Origin: an uncultured Victivallales bacterium
Lineage (GTDB): Bacteria > Verrucomicrobiota > Lentisphaeria > Victivallales > UBA1829
Reading direction: 5' to 3'
DNA length: 64,000 nt
Assembly: GCA_944391115.1 (NCBI GenBank)
Contig: CALXSJ010000015.1
Coordinates: 30,656-94,655, forward strand
Made by a program: the position numbers and the translations under genes. Of this stretch, positions 23,935 through 32,119 are shown in pieces (the first letter of the stretch is position 1; each line of letters starts with the position of its first letter). The notes under the pieces are model-generated. The model worked only from the letters and a program-made list of their open reading frames with translations. It was not told where the DNA came from and did not search any database.

Positions 23935-25653
23935 TCAATACGCCGGAACGGAAGTTCTCCGGAATCTCTCCCCGTTTTCCACGTCCGGTTCCAGCTCAAA
24001 ATTGTGTCCGTCGGAAGCATAGCGGTATGGCTTCCGCGTATCTGGATACACAGGAAGCGCATCCAGATATTCCGGGACAAGGTTCTCCAATGCAGCCGGA
24101 TAGGCGCCATGTTCGCTTCGGTAAAGTTTCAATGCCGCGGCAAGCATGTTGAGCGCCTGGCCCCGCTGGTAAACAAGGGCGGCATTACGATAGTAGTCGG
24201 GAATTTTCGAATCCCACTCTCCCGTCTCGGGAACCGTCTCCGTTTCCATCTGTCTCAAAAGGGACTGAAGCGCAAGATGTGTATCAATCTCCTGCGCTGT
24301 TTTCGCAAGGTGCATCGGATAGGCAAAGCGGGCATTTTCCCAGCTCAGGGAACGCATGGCGGCAAGAAAATATCCGGTCTCGCCCGGCAGATTGAGGGAA
24401 CGGGAACGCAGCAGGGAAAGCAATTCACGGTAAAAGGGAGCGTATTCCTTCCCGTCCGGCCCCAGCGAAACCGCCGCAGGAGTAAGGATGCAGTAAACAG
24501 CATTCAGAACCAGCTCCGAAATAAGCCAGGTCTGCCGGGGCATGTTTTTCAACATGCGCAGACACACTTCCAGCTCGGGAAGAATCTTCTCCGTCTGTCC
24601 TGTTTCCCGGAAAAGCGCGGCACGGCCCGCACGGTTCCTCACATACGAGCGGAAGTTGTTCAAGATCGGTCCGGCATCCACAGGATTCTTCTCGAACGGA
24701 GCCAGCGCCGCAGCTTCAGCGGCCAGCAGCACCTCAAAATCAGGAGCCTGGAAAAGTTTCAGAGTCTCACGCCGATTTTTCTCCGGAATTAAGCGACTCG
24801 CAGATACCGTTTTCTGTTGATTTTTCCTCGAAAGCAATTTTACGGCAGGAGTTTCATGCCAGGAATAAATGCCTGCAAACGGAAGAGAAAATTCGGGATG
24901 GCACTTGTAAAATTCGCTCACCGGCTTCAGAAGTTTCTCTGTTTCCGGAGACAATTTCCAATCAAGGGTATCCGGGACGACGCCGTTTGCCAGAGCCTTC
25001 TTTTCCGCCCCGGAAGCATACAGCTGAGCAGAAGCCAGCGCAACAAGCCAGAACGCAAGGCAGCAGAGTCCGGGCAGAACACTCATGCCGAGGAGAACTT
25101 TCCATCCCGTGCGGTCGGAAAAGCAAGTCCGGACACTCCATGCACACAGCAGAACAAGCAGAAAAAGAAAGGTTCCCAGAATACCGTTTGAAATAGTGCA
25201 GACCGGGGAGAAATTTCCGATCATGCACAGAAAAGCAATCATCCCGTAAACAGCAGGTGCAAAGCAGACGGAAACAAGTCCCGCACACAGCAGGATTCCC
25301 CACAATGCGTGCCATGGACTGCCGGCAGTTCTCCGGCAGTTGAAGGCACTCAGATAGAAAATGGGCACGGTCAGAAGCATACAGACAGCGATCCACCGGA
25401 TCAGGGAATCCCCCATCAATGCCGACATGTTCAATTTTGCAAACTCATTATTCCATCCGAGCAGGAGTTCCTGAGCGCCTCTCATATCGCACAGCAGAAA
25501 GAGGAGAAGCGGAAGCGCGCACAAGACGGCGATTCCAAGTCCGATGAAAAAACGTTTCACCAAAAGAGTCCGGTCGGGAACGGCTCCTGCAAAAAAGCCG
25601 CTGCACAACGCGCCGATCATCAGAACAACATACAATACTGCATACCAGAACAT
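23935..25653 (-). CDS. multi-pass membrane protein with pseudopilin-like C-terminal segment
   Basis: A 572-residue protein of unknown function. The first 230 residues hold about six to seven transmembrane helices. Residues about 240-500 form a soluble Ala/Leu-rich helical domain. The end (ALKLYRSEHGAYPAALENLV, then PEYLDALPVYPDTRKPYRY) closely resembles the C-terminal part of GspG-type major pseudopilins, although the pilin N-terminal helix is missing. The start at 25653 follows an AAGGGG site. The frame extends back into the repeat, but that part is repeat-encoded and rejected. It is the only gene between two 402-bp inverted repeats and ends 12 bp from the left one. It is possibly mobile or invertible. 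Confidence 0.75.
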   Translation of the reverse strand: MFWYAVLYVVLMIGALCSGFFAGAVPDRTLLVKRFFIGLGIAVLCALPLLLFLLCDMRGAQELLLGWNNEFAKLNMSALMGDSLIRWIAVCMLLTVPIFYLSAFNCRRTAGSPWHALWGILLCAGLVSVCFAPAVYGMIAFLCMIGNFSPVCTISNGILGTFLFLLVLLCAWSVRTCFSDRTGWKVLLGMSVLPGLCCLAFWLVALASAQLYASGAEKKALANGVVPDTLDWKLSPETEKLLKPVSEFYKCHPEFSLPFAGIYSWHETPAVKLLSRKNQQKTVSASRLIPEKNRRETLKLFQAPDFEVLLAAEAAALAPFEKNPVDAGPILNNFRSYVRNRAGRAALFRETGQTEKILPELEVCLRMLKNMPRQTWLISELVLNAVYCILTPAAVSLGPDGKEYAPFYRELLSLLRSRSLNLPGETGYFLAAMRSLSWENARFAYPMHLAKTAQEIDTHLALQSLLRQMETETVPETGEWDSKIPDYYRNAALVYQRGQALNMLAAALKLYRSEHGAYPAALENLVPEYLDALPVYPDTRKPYRYASDGHNFELEPDVENGERFRRTSVPAY

Positions 25654-25708
25654 TTTTTCCCCTTCTTTTTCTGCGATATCGGCATAATACCGGAATTGTC
25701 TATCTCCG

Positions 25709-25737
25709 AAAATAGCATAAAAACGGGAGAAAATCAA
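25709..25737 (-). promoter_or_regulatory. promoter of the repeat-flanked membrane-protein gene
   Basis: On the minus strand: TTGATT (25732-25737), a 17-base spacer and TATTTT (25709-25714). It lies inside the segment bounded by the inverted repeats, so it would move with the gene on inversion. Confidence 0.5.
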
Positions 25738-25811
25738 GAATATCAAAGGACTGAGCCGCACAATATTATACTGTTTAATTAAAGGACATTGAACTTTGGC
25801 ATGATCCAGTG

Positions 25812-26213
25812 ACGGAAGAATGCAACGCATTCTTCTCGGGGTCAAGGGTCGCTGACCCTTGGCATGATCCAGCGGCGAAACGCTGGTCGTGCGGAGCACG
25901 AAATCTCCCGCCCGGAGCGGTTCAAACCGCTCAGTGATGAGAACTTTTCTGCTGGAAAAGTTCGAGAGCTCCGGGCTTATCCATGGAGTCGGAAGAATGC
26001 ACAAGCATTCTTTCGGCTCTTTAATACTCATTATTCACGAGAGCTCCGGATCATTCCCTGCGGTCATGCACTGTGTCGGCGGCTCTCGAAGCTTCGCTTC
26101 TCGTCCTTAAGCGGGTGGAACCGCCGCCGGGGGAGATTTCGCCTCCGGCGACCAGCTTGCGCAGCTGGACCGCGGCAGGACTGAAAGTCCTGCACGAATC
26201 ATAATTGCTTCCG
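25812..26213 (-). repeat. 402-bp hairpin-chain repeat, right inverted copy (copy D)
   Basis: Reverse complement of 23522-23923 with only about fifteen base differences over 402 bp. Several fall in pairs that keep hairpin stems closed. Together with the promoter region to its left and the terminator to its right it fills the 626-bp gap between the membrane-protein gene and the PIG-L gene. Confidence 0.95.
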
Positions 26214-26215
26214 TT

Positions 26216-26257
26216 ACAAAAAAACGGGGAACAACCCGTTTCCGGACGTTCCCCGTT
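26216..26257 (-). terminator. terminator of the hexosamine-type operon
   Basis: AACGGGGAAC (26223-26232) pairs with GTTCCCCGTT (26248-26257). A run of T follows on the minus strand. It lies directly after the PIG-L gene and touches the right inverted repeat. Confidence 0.85.
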
Positions 26258-26279
26258 CAATATCCGCGTTTTCTTTTTG

Positions 26280-27062
26280 TCAGCGGATCGCGTGCGGCAT
26301 GAGCTTCACGAAATCCTTGAGCGCAACGGCCAGCGGATTGAAGTCCTCCGGGCCGAATCCCAGCGGATTGTGCTGAACCCATCCCTCCGCAAATTCAAAC
26401 ACGCCGGACTGTTTTCCGAAAATCGCGGCGCGGTTCTCCATGTCCTTGATGTAGGCGTCCATGCCCTGGCTGATGTCGAGCCACTCCTTCTGGCTCTTGT
26501 GGCAGCCGAGCGCCTGACGCTTGATCTCCATCTTGGAGGCGATGTTCACATAGAAGTCAGCCTCGACCGGACGGCGCAGCTGATCCGTGATGCTGTGCGG
26601 CATGCAGTGATAAACCGCGACGTTCTGGAGGGTCGGCTTCGCCGTAGGCGCGCACTTCATGTTCACCATGCCGCGGCAGAAGGCGGCGGTGACGGCGAGA
26701 CGCCCGGCATTGACATGATCCTCCATGTAGTCGTAGGGGCCCTGCGTGAGGATGATCTCCGGCTCGACCTCGCGAACAACCGGAACGAGTTTCGCCAGAT
26801 TCTCGTAGTTGTAGAACACCTCGATGTCGTCGCAGATGCTCTCATGGAAGATCGCTCCGACGAGCTTTGCGGAGTTCATCGCCTCCTCGCGGCGCGTCCG
26901 GACGATCGTCTGATAATCATGATGATCCGTTCCGAGAGAACCGTTGGAGACGTTCATGTAATGGACTTCATAGCCCGCGTCCTTCAAGAGCATCATCGTG
27001 CCCATCATGCCGAATTCAAGATCATCCGGATGACAGGCGATGGCAAACGCTTTCTTCGTCAT
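26280..27062 (-). CDS. PIG-L family deacetylase
   Basis: A 260-residue zinc-dependent N-deacetylase of the PIG-L/LmbE family, whose members remove acetyl groups from GlcNAc-containing compounds. Zinc ligands are visible as CHPDDLEFGMMG (residues 10-21, HPDD motif) and DHVNAGRLAV (around 115, the third His). A third conserved part is VAVYHCMPHS. No signal peptide, so it is cytoplasmic. It is the last gene of a four-gene operon and starts 2 bp after the NagB-like gene, immediately before a terminator. The neighbouring sugar deaminase-like and oxidoreductase genes support action on an N-acetylated hexosamine derivative (inference). Confidence 0.9.
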   Translation of the reverse strand: MTKKAFAIACHPDDLEFGMMGTMMLLKDAGYEVHYMNVSNGSLGTDHHDYQTIVRTRREEAMNSAKLVGAIFHESICDDIEVFYNYENLAKLVPVVREVEPEIILTQGPYDYMEDHVNAGRLAVTAAFCRGMVNMKCAPTAKPTLQNVAVYHCMPHSITDQLRRPVEADFYVNIASKMEIKRQALGCHKSQKEWLDISQGMDAYIKDMENRAAIFGKQSGVFEFAEGWVQHNPLGFGPEDFNPLAVALKDFVKLMPHAIR

Positions 27063-27064
27063 GA

Positions 27065-27994
27065 TCAGTGCATCTCCACGTCGCAGACGCCGAACCCGAA
27101 GCGGTAGAAGTTGAAGATGATCTCTCCCGGGTGCTTGGAGAGCAGGGACATCGGCACGCAGCTGTCCGCGATCTTCTGCGAGATCATGAACGTGGAGAGA
27201 CGCTGTCCGAACGGATTGTCGTGGTGGCCCGGATGCCAGATCGAGACACGCTCGGCCTTCCAGGTTTCATACGGACCGACGGAGACCGCCGAAGACGGCA
27301 CGTTCTGCACCGTTCCGCCGCCGGAGGTCCTCGCATTCTGGATCAGCGTGATCGGATGAAGTTCGACGACGCGGGCTTTCTTCTTGAGATACTCTTCCGG
27401 CGTCGGGGGATTGTCCTTGTACTGCCCGATGCGCTTGACCGGGTCGTTGAACGCCCAGTGCTTGGTCTCTCCCTGTCCGCCCTGCATCGTGACGCAGCGC
27501 GCGAGATCGTAGGACTTCGTGTATTCCTCCGGATTCTCGGTCGGGAAGTGGAGGTTTTCCTTCGGCATCATGAGTTCGGGACGGATTCTGCCGAAACACA
27601 GATCCATGTCCGCCTTCGCGAATCCGAGCGGGAAGTTGATGTCGGCGGCCTTGCCGTCCACGATCCATTCGTCCATGCCCCAGAAATGGCAGTTCTTGAG
27701 CGAGAGATCCATCTCGTTGACCATCTGCGCAACGAGCGGAAGCTGTTCGGTCGGACCGATCGGGCCGCAGATTCCGGCGGGCTTGGAGGGCGTCGCCTGC
27801 TTCCATGCGTTGATGTATTCCAGCGCCTCCGCGCAGTAGAACTCCTGCAGCGTGTCGTAGATGTTGATTTTGAAGCCGGGGCGTTCGAAGCTCTTCAGCG
27901 TGTCAATGGTGATTTTCGCGGCCTCGTCGAGGATGCCGCGGTCGAGTGTGGTGTAGTCCCACCACTCCGGAGAAATTTTGCTGAATGCGCGCAT
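27065..27994 (-). CDS. glucosamine-6-phosphate deaminase-like protein (NagB/RpiA fold)
   Basis: A 309-residue protein related to NagB, which converts glucosamine 6-phosphate to fructose 6-phosphate and ammonia. Landmarks are [19 protein letters not shown] (phosphate loop region), CHFWGMDEW (compare NMDEY of NagB), and [16 protein letters not shown] (compare the GGIGxDGHIAFNEP active-site loop). The His-to-Lys-His shift and the extra C-terminal 40 residues make it a divergent subfamily, so the substrate may not be glucosamine 6-phosphate itself. It sits between the ceramidase-like and PIG-L genes in one operon. A deacetylase followed by a deaminase makes biochemical sense for an amino sugar. 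Confidence 0.8.
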   Translation of the reverse strand: MRAFSKISPEWWDYTTLDRGILDEAAKITIDTLKSFERPGFKINIYDTLQEFYCAEALEYINAWKQATPSKPAGICGPIGPTEQLPLVAQMVNEMDLSLKNCHFWGMDEWIVDGKAADINFPLGFAKADMDLCFGRIRPELMMPKENLHFPTENPEEYTKSYDLARCVTMQGGQGETKHWAFNDPVKRIGQYKDNPPTPEEYLKKKARVVELHPITLIQNARTSGGGTVQNVPSSAVSVGPYETWKAERVSIWHPGHHDNPFGQRLSTFMISQKIADSCVPMSLLSKHPGEIIFNFYRFGFGVCDVEMH

Positions 27995-28036
27995 TTTTCT
28001 TCCTTTGTTTGATTGTGTGTGAAACGGGTTTCTCTC

Positions 28037-29374
28037 TTAAAGATAACGCTTCAACAGCTTTTTTCCAGTCTCAATAAAAATATTTGCGGCGTTATACGCC
28101 ATTCCCGTTTCGGCGATCGGCAGAATTTCATAGCCGCCGCGGGGATAGCACTCCTCCATGCAGATGTATCCGGCTTCGCCCATTGCCAGCGTGACCATGA
28201 AATTGTATTTCGCGTCCGACGCCGCCTTGACCGCCATGCCGATCTGCGTGAAGGGTTCCCCGGGGAAGGACACTGCGACAAAATCCGGACCGATTTTCAA
28301 TGATTTGAACTCGAATTTCGCCGGAATTCCCTGCCACTCCTTCGCAAATGCGAGAAGCTGTTTTGCAAAGAAGCGGAGCACCGGACCGGCTCCCGCGGCG
28401 AGTTCTTCGCTGGTCATTGCCGCGCCGCCGTCGAAGTGTTTGGTCTCTTCCATGATCTGTTCCGCCCTGCGGACTTCCTCTTCCGGAATCGTGCGGCGGG
28501 GAATCTCGACGGTTTCCGTTGCGGTGCGGAGCGTATCGTCGGGAATCTTTTCCGCCTTGTCGATCAGCTTTGCGACGATGTCCGCATAGATCGTGCCGAT
28601 GCGTTTCGCTTCCGCGTAGCTGGTCTGGTCGGCCTTCGAGTTCACGTCGAAGTGGTTGATGTTGCCGGAACAGCCGAGCATCATGGCGACCTGGACGCCG
28701 GAACCGAGTTTTGTCCGAAGCTCATGCTCCATCCTGCCCGGCCAGTCGGCGGATACGAGATCGTCCCCGATCGTGTCGGTGTGGTTGACGATGTTCGCAA
28801 GGACCGCGCTGATGCGTCCGCCCTGCCGGATCGCCATCACCGTGATCTCCTCGTCCACGGGGCCTTCCGGCCTGACGATGTCCGGATTGCATTTGCCCGG
28901 ATTCGTCACGACCTTGCCGTTTTTCATGAAGTAGCGGCGGTTGAAGGCGAGCGGATTGTTCTTCTCCTTCGCGCAGAAAAGTTCCGCGTCCGCAAGATTG
29001 CGCCATGCGCGGCGCACCGCCCGGAACGAGGCGTCCGCAAGATCGTCGAGATATGCCTTGTCCGTGCAGTCCGCGCCGAAGAACGGCGCGGGGTAGGGGG
29101 CGGTGTGCGAGTGTGTCGCATGGAAGATCAGCTCGTTCCCGAATGCGAATCCCGCATCCGCGAGCTTCTTTCTGACCGCGTCGATGATGTTCATGCAGAT
29201 GAAGCAGAGATCGTAGCTGACGAATCCCGTGACGAGGTCGCCCTGCCGGAACAGCGTCACTTTGACCTTGAGATCGTCATGCGCTCCCGTGTTCGGGCGG
29301 GGATCGAAATACCCCGCGAGCGGAATTCCTCTCGCGGGTGTGATGATCTCCGAGGCGGTTCCAGCCTGGATCAT
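28037..29374 (-). CDS. neutral ceramidase-like hydrolase family protein
   Basis: A 445-residue protein of the neutral/alkaline non-lysosomal ceramidase N-terminal family, widespread in PVC genomes. It starts MIQAGTASEIITPARGIPLAGYF, the usual opening, and has HATHSHTAPYP (zinc His pair) near residue 85, MLGCSGNINH (active-site Ser region) near 230, and VSFPGEPFTQIG. No signal peptide is seen, so it is cytoplasmic, unlike true ceramidases; it may cleave another amide. Its ATG overlaps the stop of the oxidoreductase gene by 4 bases, which couples translation. The C-terminal region MEECYPRGGYE is conserved in the family. The true substrate is unknown. Confidence 0.85.
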   Translation of the reverse strand: MIQAGTASEIITPARGIPLAGYFDPRPNTGAHDDLKVKVTLFRQGDLVTGFVSYDLCFICMNIIDAVRKKLADAGFAFGNELIFHATHSHTAPYPAPFFGADCTDKAYLDDLADASFRAVRRAWRNLADAELFCAKEKNNPLAFNRRYFMKNGKVVTNPGKCNPDIVRPEGPVDEEITVMAIRQGGRISAVLANIVNHTDTIGDDLVSADWPGRMEHELRTKLGSGVQVAMMLGCSGNINHFDVNSKADQTSYAEAKRIGTIYADIVAKLIDKAEKIPDDTLRTATETVEIPRRTIPEEEVRRAEQIMEETKHFDGGAAMTSEELAAGAGPVLRFFAKQLLAFAKEWQGIPAKFEFKSLKIGPDFVAVSFPGEPFTQIGMAVKAASDAKYNFMVTLAMGEAGYICMEECYPRGGYEILPIAETGMAYNAANIFIETGKKLLKRYL

Positions 29375-30444
29375 TTCGCAATCTCCATGATTTTTCCGTT
29401 GTTCCGCGCGGAGGCGTGCGCCGCTTCGCAGAGCAGGATGTTATGGAGCGCGTCGCCGCCGTCAAGCGGTTTGCCGTCGAGGACGGACTGCGCGTGATGC
29501 TCGATCAGGCACTGGTAGATGTTGTGAATTTCGCCCGCGGGAATATTTTCCGCCGTGCCGTCGAATCTGTCGAGTTCCAGACGGATTTTCACGGGCTCGT
29601 CCTTGTGCCCGGAAAGCTGGAACATCGTGCCGTAGCCGCGCAGCGCGGCCTTGTCGCCGTAGATTTCATAGCCGAGATTGCTCAGCGTTCCCCCGAGTCC
29701 GCCGCGCAGTTCGGAGAAGGCCACTTTCGCGCTGGACTGCATGCCGTCCTCGAAGAAGAACTTGATGTAGGCGCCGTCCTCCGCGACGATGGACATGATC
29801 TTCGGCAGATAGACCGCCGCAAGTTTCGTGATCTTCTTTCCGAAAATGTACTCCGCCAGATAGAAGCAGTGGCTGGCGACGTCGCCGATGGGGCCGCCCA
29901 TCTCCTCGATTTTCGAGCAGCGCCAGGTCGCGGCTTCCGCGGGATCGTAGCCGTAGGCGAACTCCATGTGGAAACAGGAGTCGTTGACCGTTCCGAGCGC
30001 ACCGCCCTTCACGAGTTCCTCCGCCTTGATGTTCCAGGCGTTGTAGATCATCATGTGGTCGACCGCGAGCGAGAGACGCTTTTCCTTCGCGAGCGCAACC
30101 AGTTTCTCCGCGTCGCCCGAGGCGGTGGCCATCGGTTTCTCGGAAATGACGTGCTTTCCGGCGTTCAGCGCCTTGATCGCCAGCGGCACGTGAGTCGCGT
30201 TGTTGGTGGCGATGTAGACGGCCTGGATTTCCGGATCCGCAAGCATCGCGTCCGCGTCGGCATACCATTTGAGTCCGAGCGCTTCGGCGGCCGCCTTGCG
30301 GCCCTGGTTGATGTCCGTGGCAGCGACGAGTTCCGCCTTCTGAAGCGGTGCGAAGCGCGCCCTGTCGCAGGCGAAACCTTCCTTGGCAACGCGGTTTTCG
30401 GCGATTCCTCCGAATCCGATCAGTCCGTACTTGACTTTTGACAT
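29371..30444 (-). CDS. Gfo/Idh/MocA family oxidoreductase
   Basis: A 357-residue NAD(P)-dependent sugar or inositol dehydrogenase. The N-terminal Rossmann domain has KYGLIGFGGIAENRV (dinucleotide loop), YIATNNATHVPLAIKAL and GKHVISEKPMA (the family EKP motif with the catalytic Lys). The second domain contains GGPIGDVASHCFYLAEY with the catalytic Asp and His. The start at 30444 follows AAAGGA. Earlier in-frame Met codons lie in the promoter leader. It is the first gene of the operon Gfo/Idh, ceramidase-like, NagB-like, PIG-L, and shares a 4-base overlap with the second gene. Confidence 0.92.
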   Translation of the reverse strand: MSKVKYGLIGFGGIAENRVAKEGFACDRARFAPLQKAELVAATDINQGRKAAAEALGLKWYADADAMLADPEIQAVYIATNNATHVPLAIKALNAGKHVISEKPMATASGDAEKLVALAKEKRLSLAVDHMMIYNAWNIKAEELVKGGALGTVNDSCFHMEFAYGYDPAEAATWRCSKIEEMGGPIGDVASHCFYLAEYIFGKKITKLAAVYLPKIMSIVAEDGAYIKFFFEDGMQSSAKVAFSELRGGLGGTLSNLGYEIYGDKAALRGYGTMFQLSGHKDEPVKIRLELDRFDGTAENIPAGEIHNIYQCLIEHHAQSVLDGKPLDGGDALHNILLCEAAHASARNNGKIMEIAK

Positions 30445-30526
30445 GGGAAAATCCTTTCGTTCTGTTCCGGTGCATTTCCTTTTTTCAGACATTCCGCCGT
30501 CTTGCACGGAGCGGCGCCCGAGAGGC

Positions 30527-30555
30527 AAAATAGCTCCGCGGCGGATTCGCTTCAA
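30527..30555 (-). promoter_or_regulatory. promoter of the hexosamine-type operon
   Basis: On the minus strand: TTGAAG (30550-30555), a 17-base spacer and TATTTT (30527-30532), about 85 bases before the oxidoreductase start codon. Confidence 0.5.
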
Positions 30556-30587
30556 GTTTGAAAAAGGAGTTTTTTTCTGCTTTTTCA

Positions 30588-30626
30588 TGAAAAATGCCGC
30601 GCTTGCGTATTACAAGGCGCGGCATT
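30588..30626 (-). terminator. terminator of the DegT aminotransferase gene
   Basis: AATGCCGCGC (30593-30602) pairs with GCGCGGCATT (30617-30626) and is followed on the minus strand by a T-run. Confidence 0.85.
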
Positions 30627-30634
30627 CTGCGTTT

Positions 30635-30674
30635 CGCAGGTTTCGGACAGGCTGCATCCCGTCCGGAACCTGCG
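30635..30674 (-). other. long hairpin just after the DegT gene
   Basis: A 14-bp stem with one G-U pair (CGCAGGTTTCGGAC with GTCCGGAACCTGCG) around a 12-base loop. It has no T-run. It lies between the stop codon and the terminator and may protect the mRNA 3' end. Confidence 0.6.
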
Positions 30675-30688
30675 CATGAAGAATCAGC

Positions 30689-31963
30689 TTATTTCATGTA
30701 AGCGTCCGCGACCTTCTTGAATGCGTCGACGTAAGCCTTCATGTGCTCCTCGGTGTAGACCGGGTGCGTGAAGAAGCTGATTGTTCTGTCGGTCATCCAG
30801 TTTGCCTGCTTGCAGTTGAACTGGCCGTAGTCGATGTTTCTGGCCTTCGGATCGTGGAAGGGATACTTCGCCACGCCGAAGCCGTTGCGCTCGACATAGG
30901 CGCGCTCCTTGTACATTTCCGGCCAGAGGACGCTGTAGACGGGCACGCCTTCCGCCGCGACAGCCGCGATGAAGTCCTTGGTGGTGATGCCGGCTTTGAA
31001 CTTCGTGGTGTCAAGCACGAAGGGAGCCCACCAGAAGGCGTTCTGGCGTTCCTTGGTGTCGAGCGGCGCATACTTCACCAGCGGGTGGTTCTTCAGGGCC
31101 TTGATGAGATATTTGCCGTTGAAAATGCGGTTCTTGAGGTTCCAGCTGTCGAATCTCTTGAGTTCGCAGAGACCGATCTGGGACTGCATTTCGGTCATGC
31201 GGAAGTTGAATCCGACGCGTTTGTGGATGTAGAGCTGCTTGCCTTCCATTTCGAGGAGGTTGAGCTTGGCCTGCACATCGTAACCGTGATCGCGGAAGGA
31301 GCGGAACTCCCAGGCGAGATCGTCGTTGTTCGTGACGACCATGCCGCCTTCTCCGCCGGTCGTGAAGTGTTTGCTCTGGCAGAAGCTGAAGCATCCGACG
31401 TCGCCGATCGTTCCGGCCTTTTTGCCCTTGTAGACGCCGCCGAAGCACTGCGCGCAGTCCTCAACGACCTTCAGGTTGTATTTCTTCGCGATGGCCATGA
31501 TCGGATCCATGTCGGCGACGATGCCGTAGAGGTGGACGACGACGATCGCCTTCGTGCGCTCGGTGATAAGGGGTTCGATCGCCTTGGGATCCAGCGTGTG
31601 GTCCGTCGTGACGTCCGCGAACACAGGGAGGGCGCCCGCCTGCAGCGCGCAGAAACTCGAAGCGATGAAACTGTAGGAGGTGCAGATCACTTCATCGCCC
31701 GGGCCGATGTTCATGCCGGCGAGAGCGGTGTGAAGCGCGCATGTCCCGTTGGCGACGCTGATGGCGTTCTTCACGCCGAGCCATTTCGCCCATTCCTTCT
31801 CGAACTGCATTCCGATCTTGCCGGTCCAGTAGTTCACTTTGCCGCTTCTGAGGACGTCAGCGGCGGCCTGTACGGTGGACTCTTCGAAGCTCGGCCAGGC
31901 CGGGAATGTTCCGTTGTAGACCTTCTTGCCGCCGTCGATTGCGAGTTTCTGTTTTGCAGCCAT
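30689..31963 (-). CDS. DegT/DnrJ/EryC1/StrS family aminotransferase
   Basis: A 424-residue PLP enzyme of the sugar aminotransferase family. ANGTCALHTALAGMNIGPGDEV is the cofactor phosphate region, VVHLYGIVADMDPI and VVEDCAQCFGG provide the Asp facing the pyridine ring, and FCQSKHFTTGGEGG holds the Schiff-base Lys. In some members the family acts as a dehydratase or on scyllo-inosose-like ketones. The start at 31963 has an AAGGAG site. It has its own promoter, and an AraC regulator is transcribed divergently from the shared 156-bp region. Being next to the amino-sugar operon, it may belong to the same pathway (inference). Confidence 0.93.
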   Translation of the reverse strand: MAAKQKLAIDGGKKVYNGTFPAWPSFEESTVQAAADVLRSGKVNYWTGKIGMQFEKEWAKWLGVKNAISVANGTCALHTALAGMNIGPGDEVICTSYSFIASSFCALQAGALPVFADVTTDHTLDPKAIEPLITERTKAIVVVHLYGIVADMDPIMAIAKKYNLKVVEDCAQCFGGVYKGKKAGTIGDVGCFSFCQSKHFTTGGEGGMVVTNNDDLAWEFRSFRDHGYDVQAKLNLLEMEGKQLYIHKRVGFNFRMTEMQSQIGLCELKRFDSWNLKNRIFNGKYLIKALKNHPLVKYAPLDTKERQNAFWWAPFVLDTTKFKAGITTKDFIAAVAAEGVPVYSVLWPEMYKERAYVERNGFGVAKYPFHDPKARNIDYGQFNCKQANWMTDRTISFFTHPVYTEEHMKAYVDAFKKVADAYMK

Positions 31964-32033
31964 GGATTTTCTCCTTGTAGTTTCTGGTTGTCCGTAATTT
32001 CTTACGTTCTGCAATTTGTTTTTTCTTTTTTCT

Positions 32034-32070
32034 GCTATAAATTATAGCATCGGCGGCGGCTTTCCGTCAA
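32034..32070 (-). promoter_or_regulatory. promoter of the DegT gene with a palindrome over the -10 box
   Basis: On the minus strand: TTGACG (32065-32070), an 18-base spacer and TATAAT (32041-32046). The -10 box lies within GCTATAA-A-TTATAGC (32034-32048), a perfect 7-bp inverted repeat that could be a repressor site. Confidence 0.6.
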
Positions 32071-32119
32071 TCGGAATCGTTTGGAAAAAATAACCATTAA
32101 ATTGTGAAAAATTACTGTC

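Noticed and set aside
23704..24792. 362-codon frame starting MSIKEPKECL
   Set aside because: Its first part is translated hairpin repeat and the rest is antisense to the membrane-protein gene. The same repeat-derived peptide occurs at 26031 on the other strand, which shows it comes from the repeat, not a gene.
25654..26031. N-terminal extension of the membrane-protein gene to 26031
   Set aside because: These 126 codons lie in the promoter and inverted repeat. The ATG at 25653 has a ribosome site and starts with a natural membrane helix.
23522..26213. Insertion sequence with terminal inverted repeats
   Set aside because: The arms are very long (402 bp), there is no transposase, and I see no target-site duplication outside the arms.
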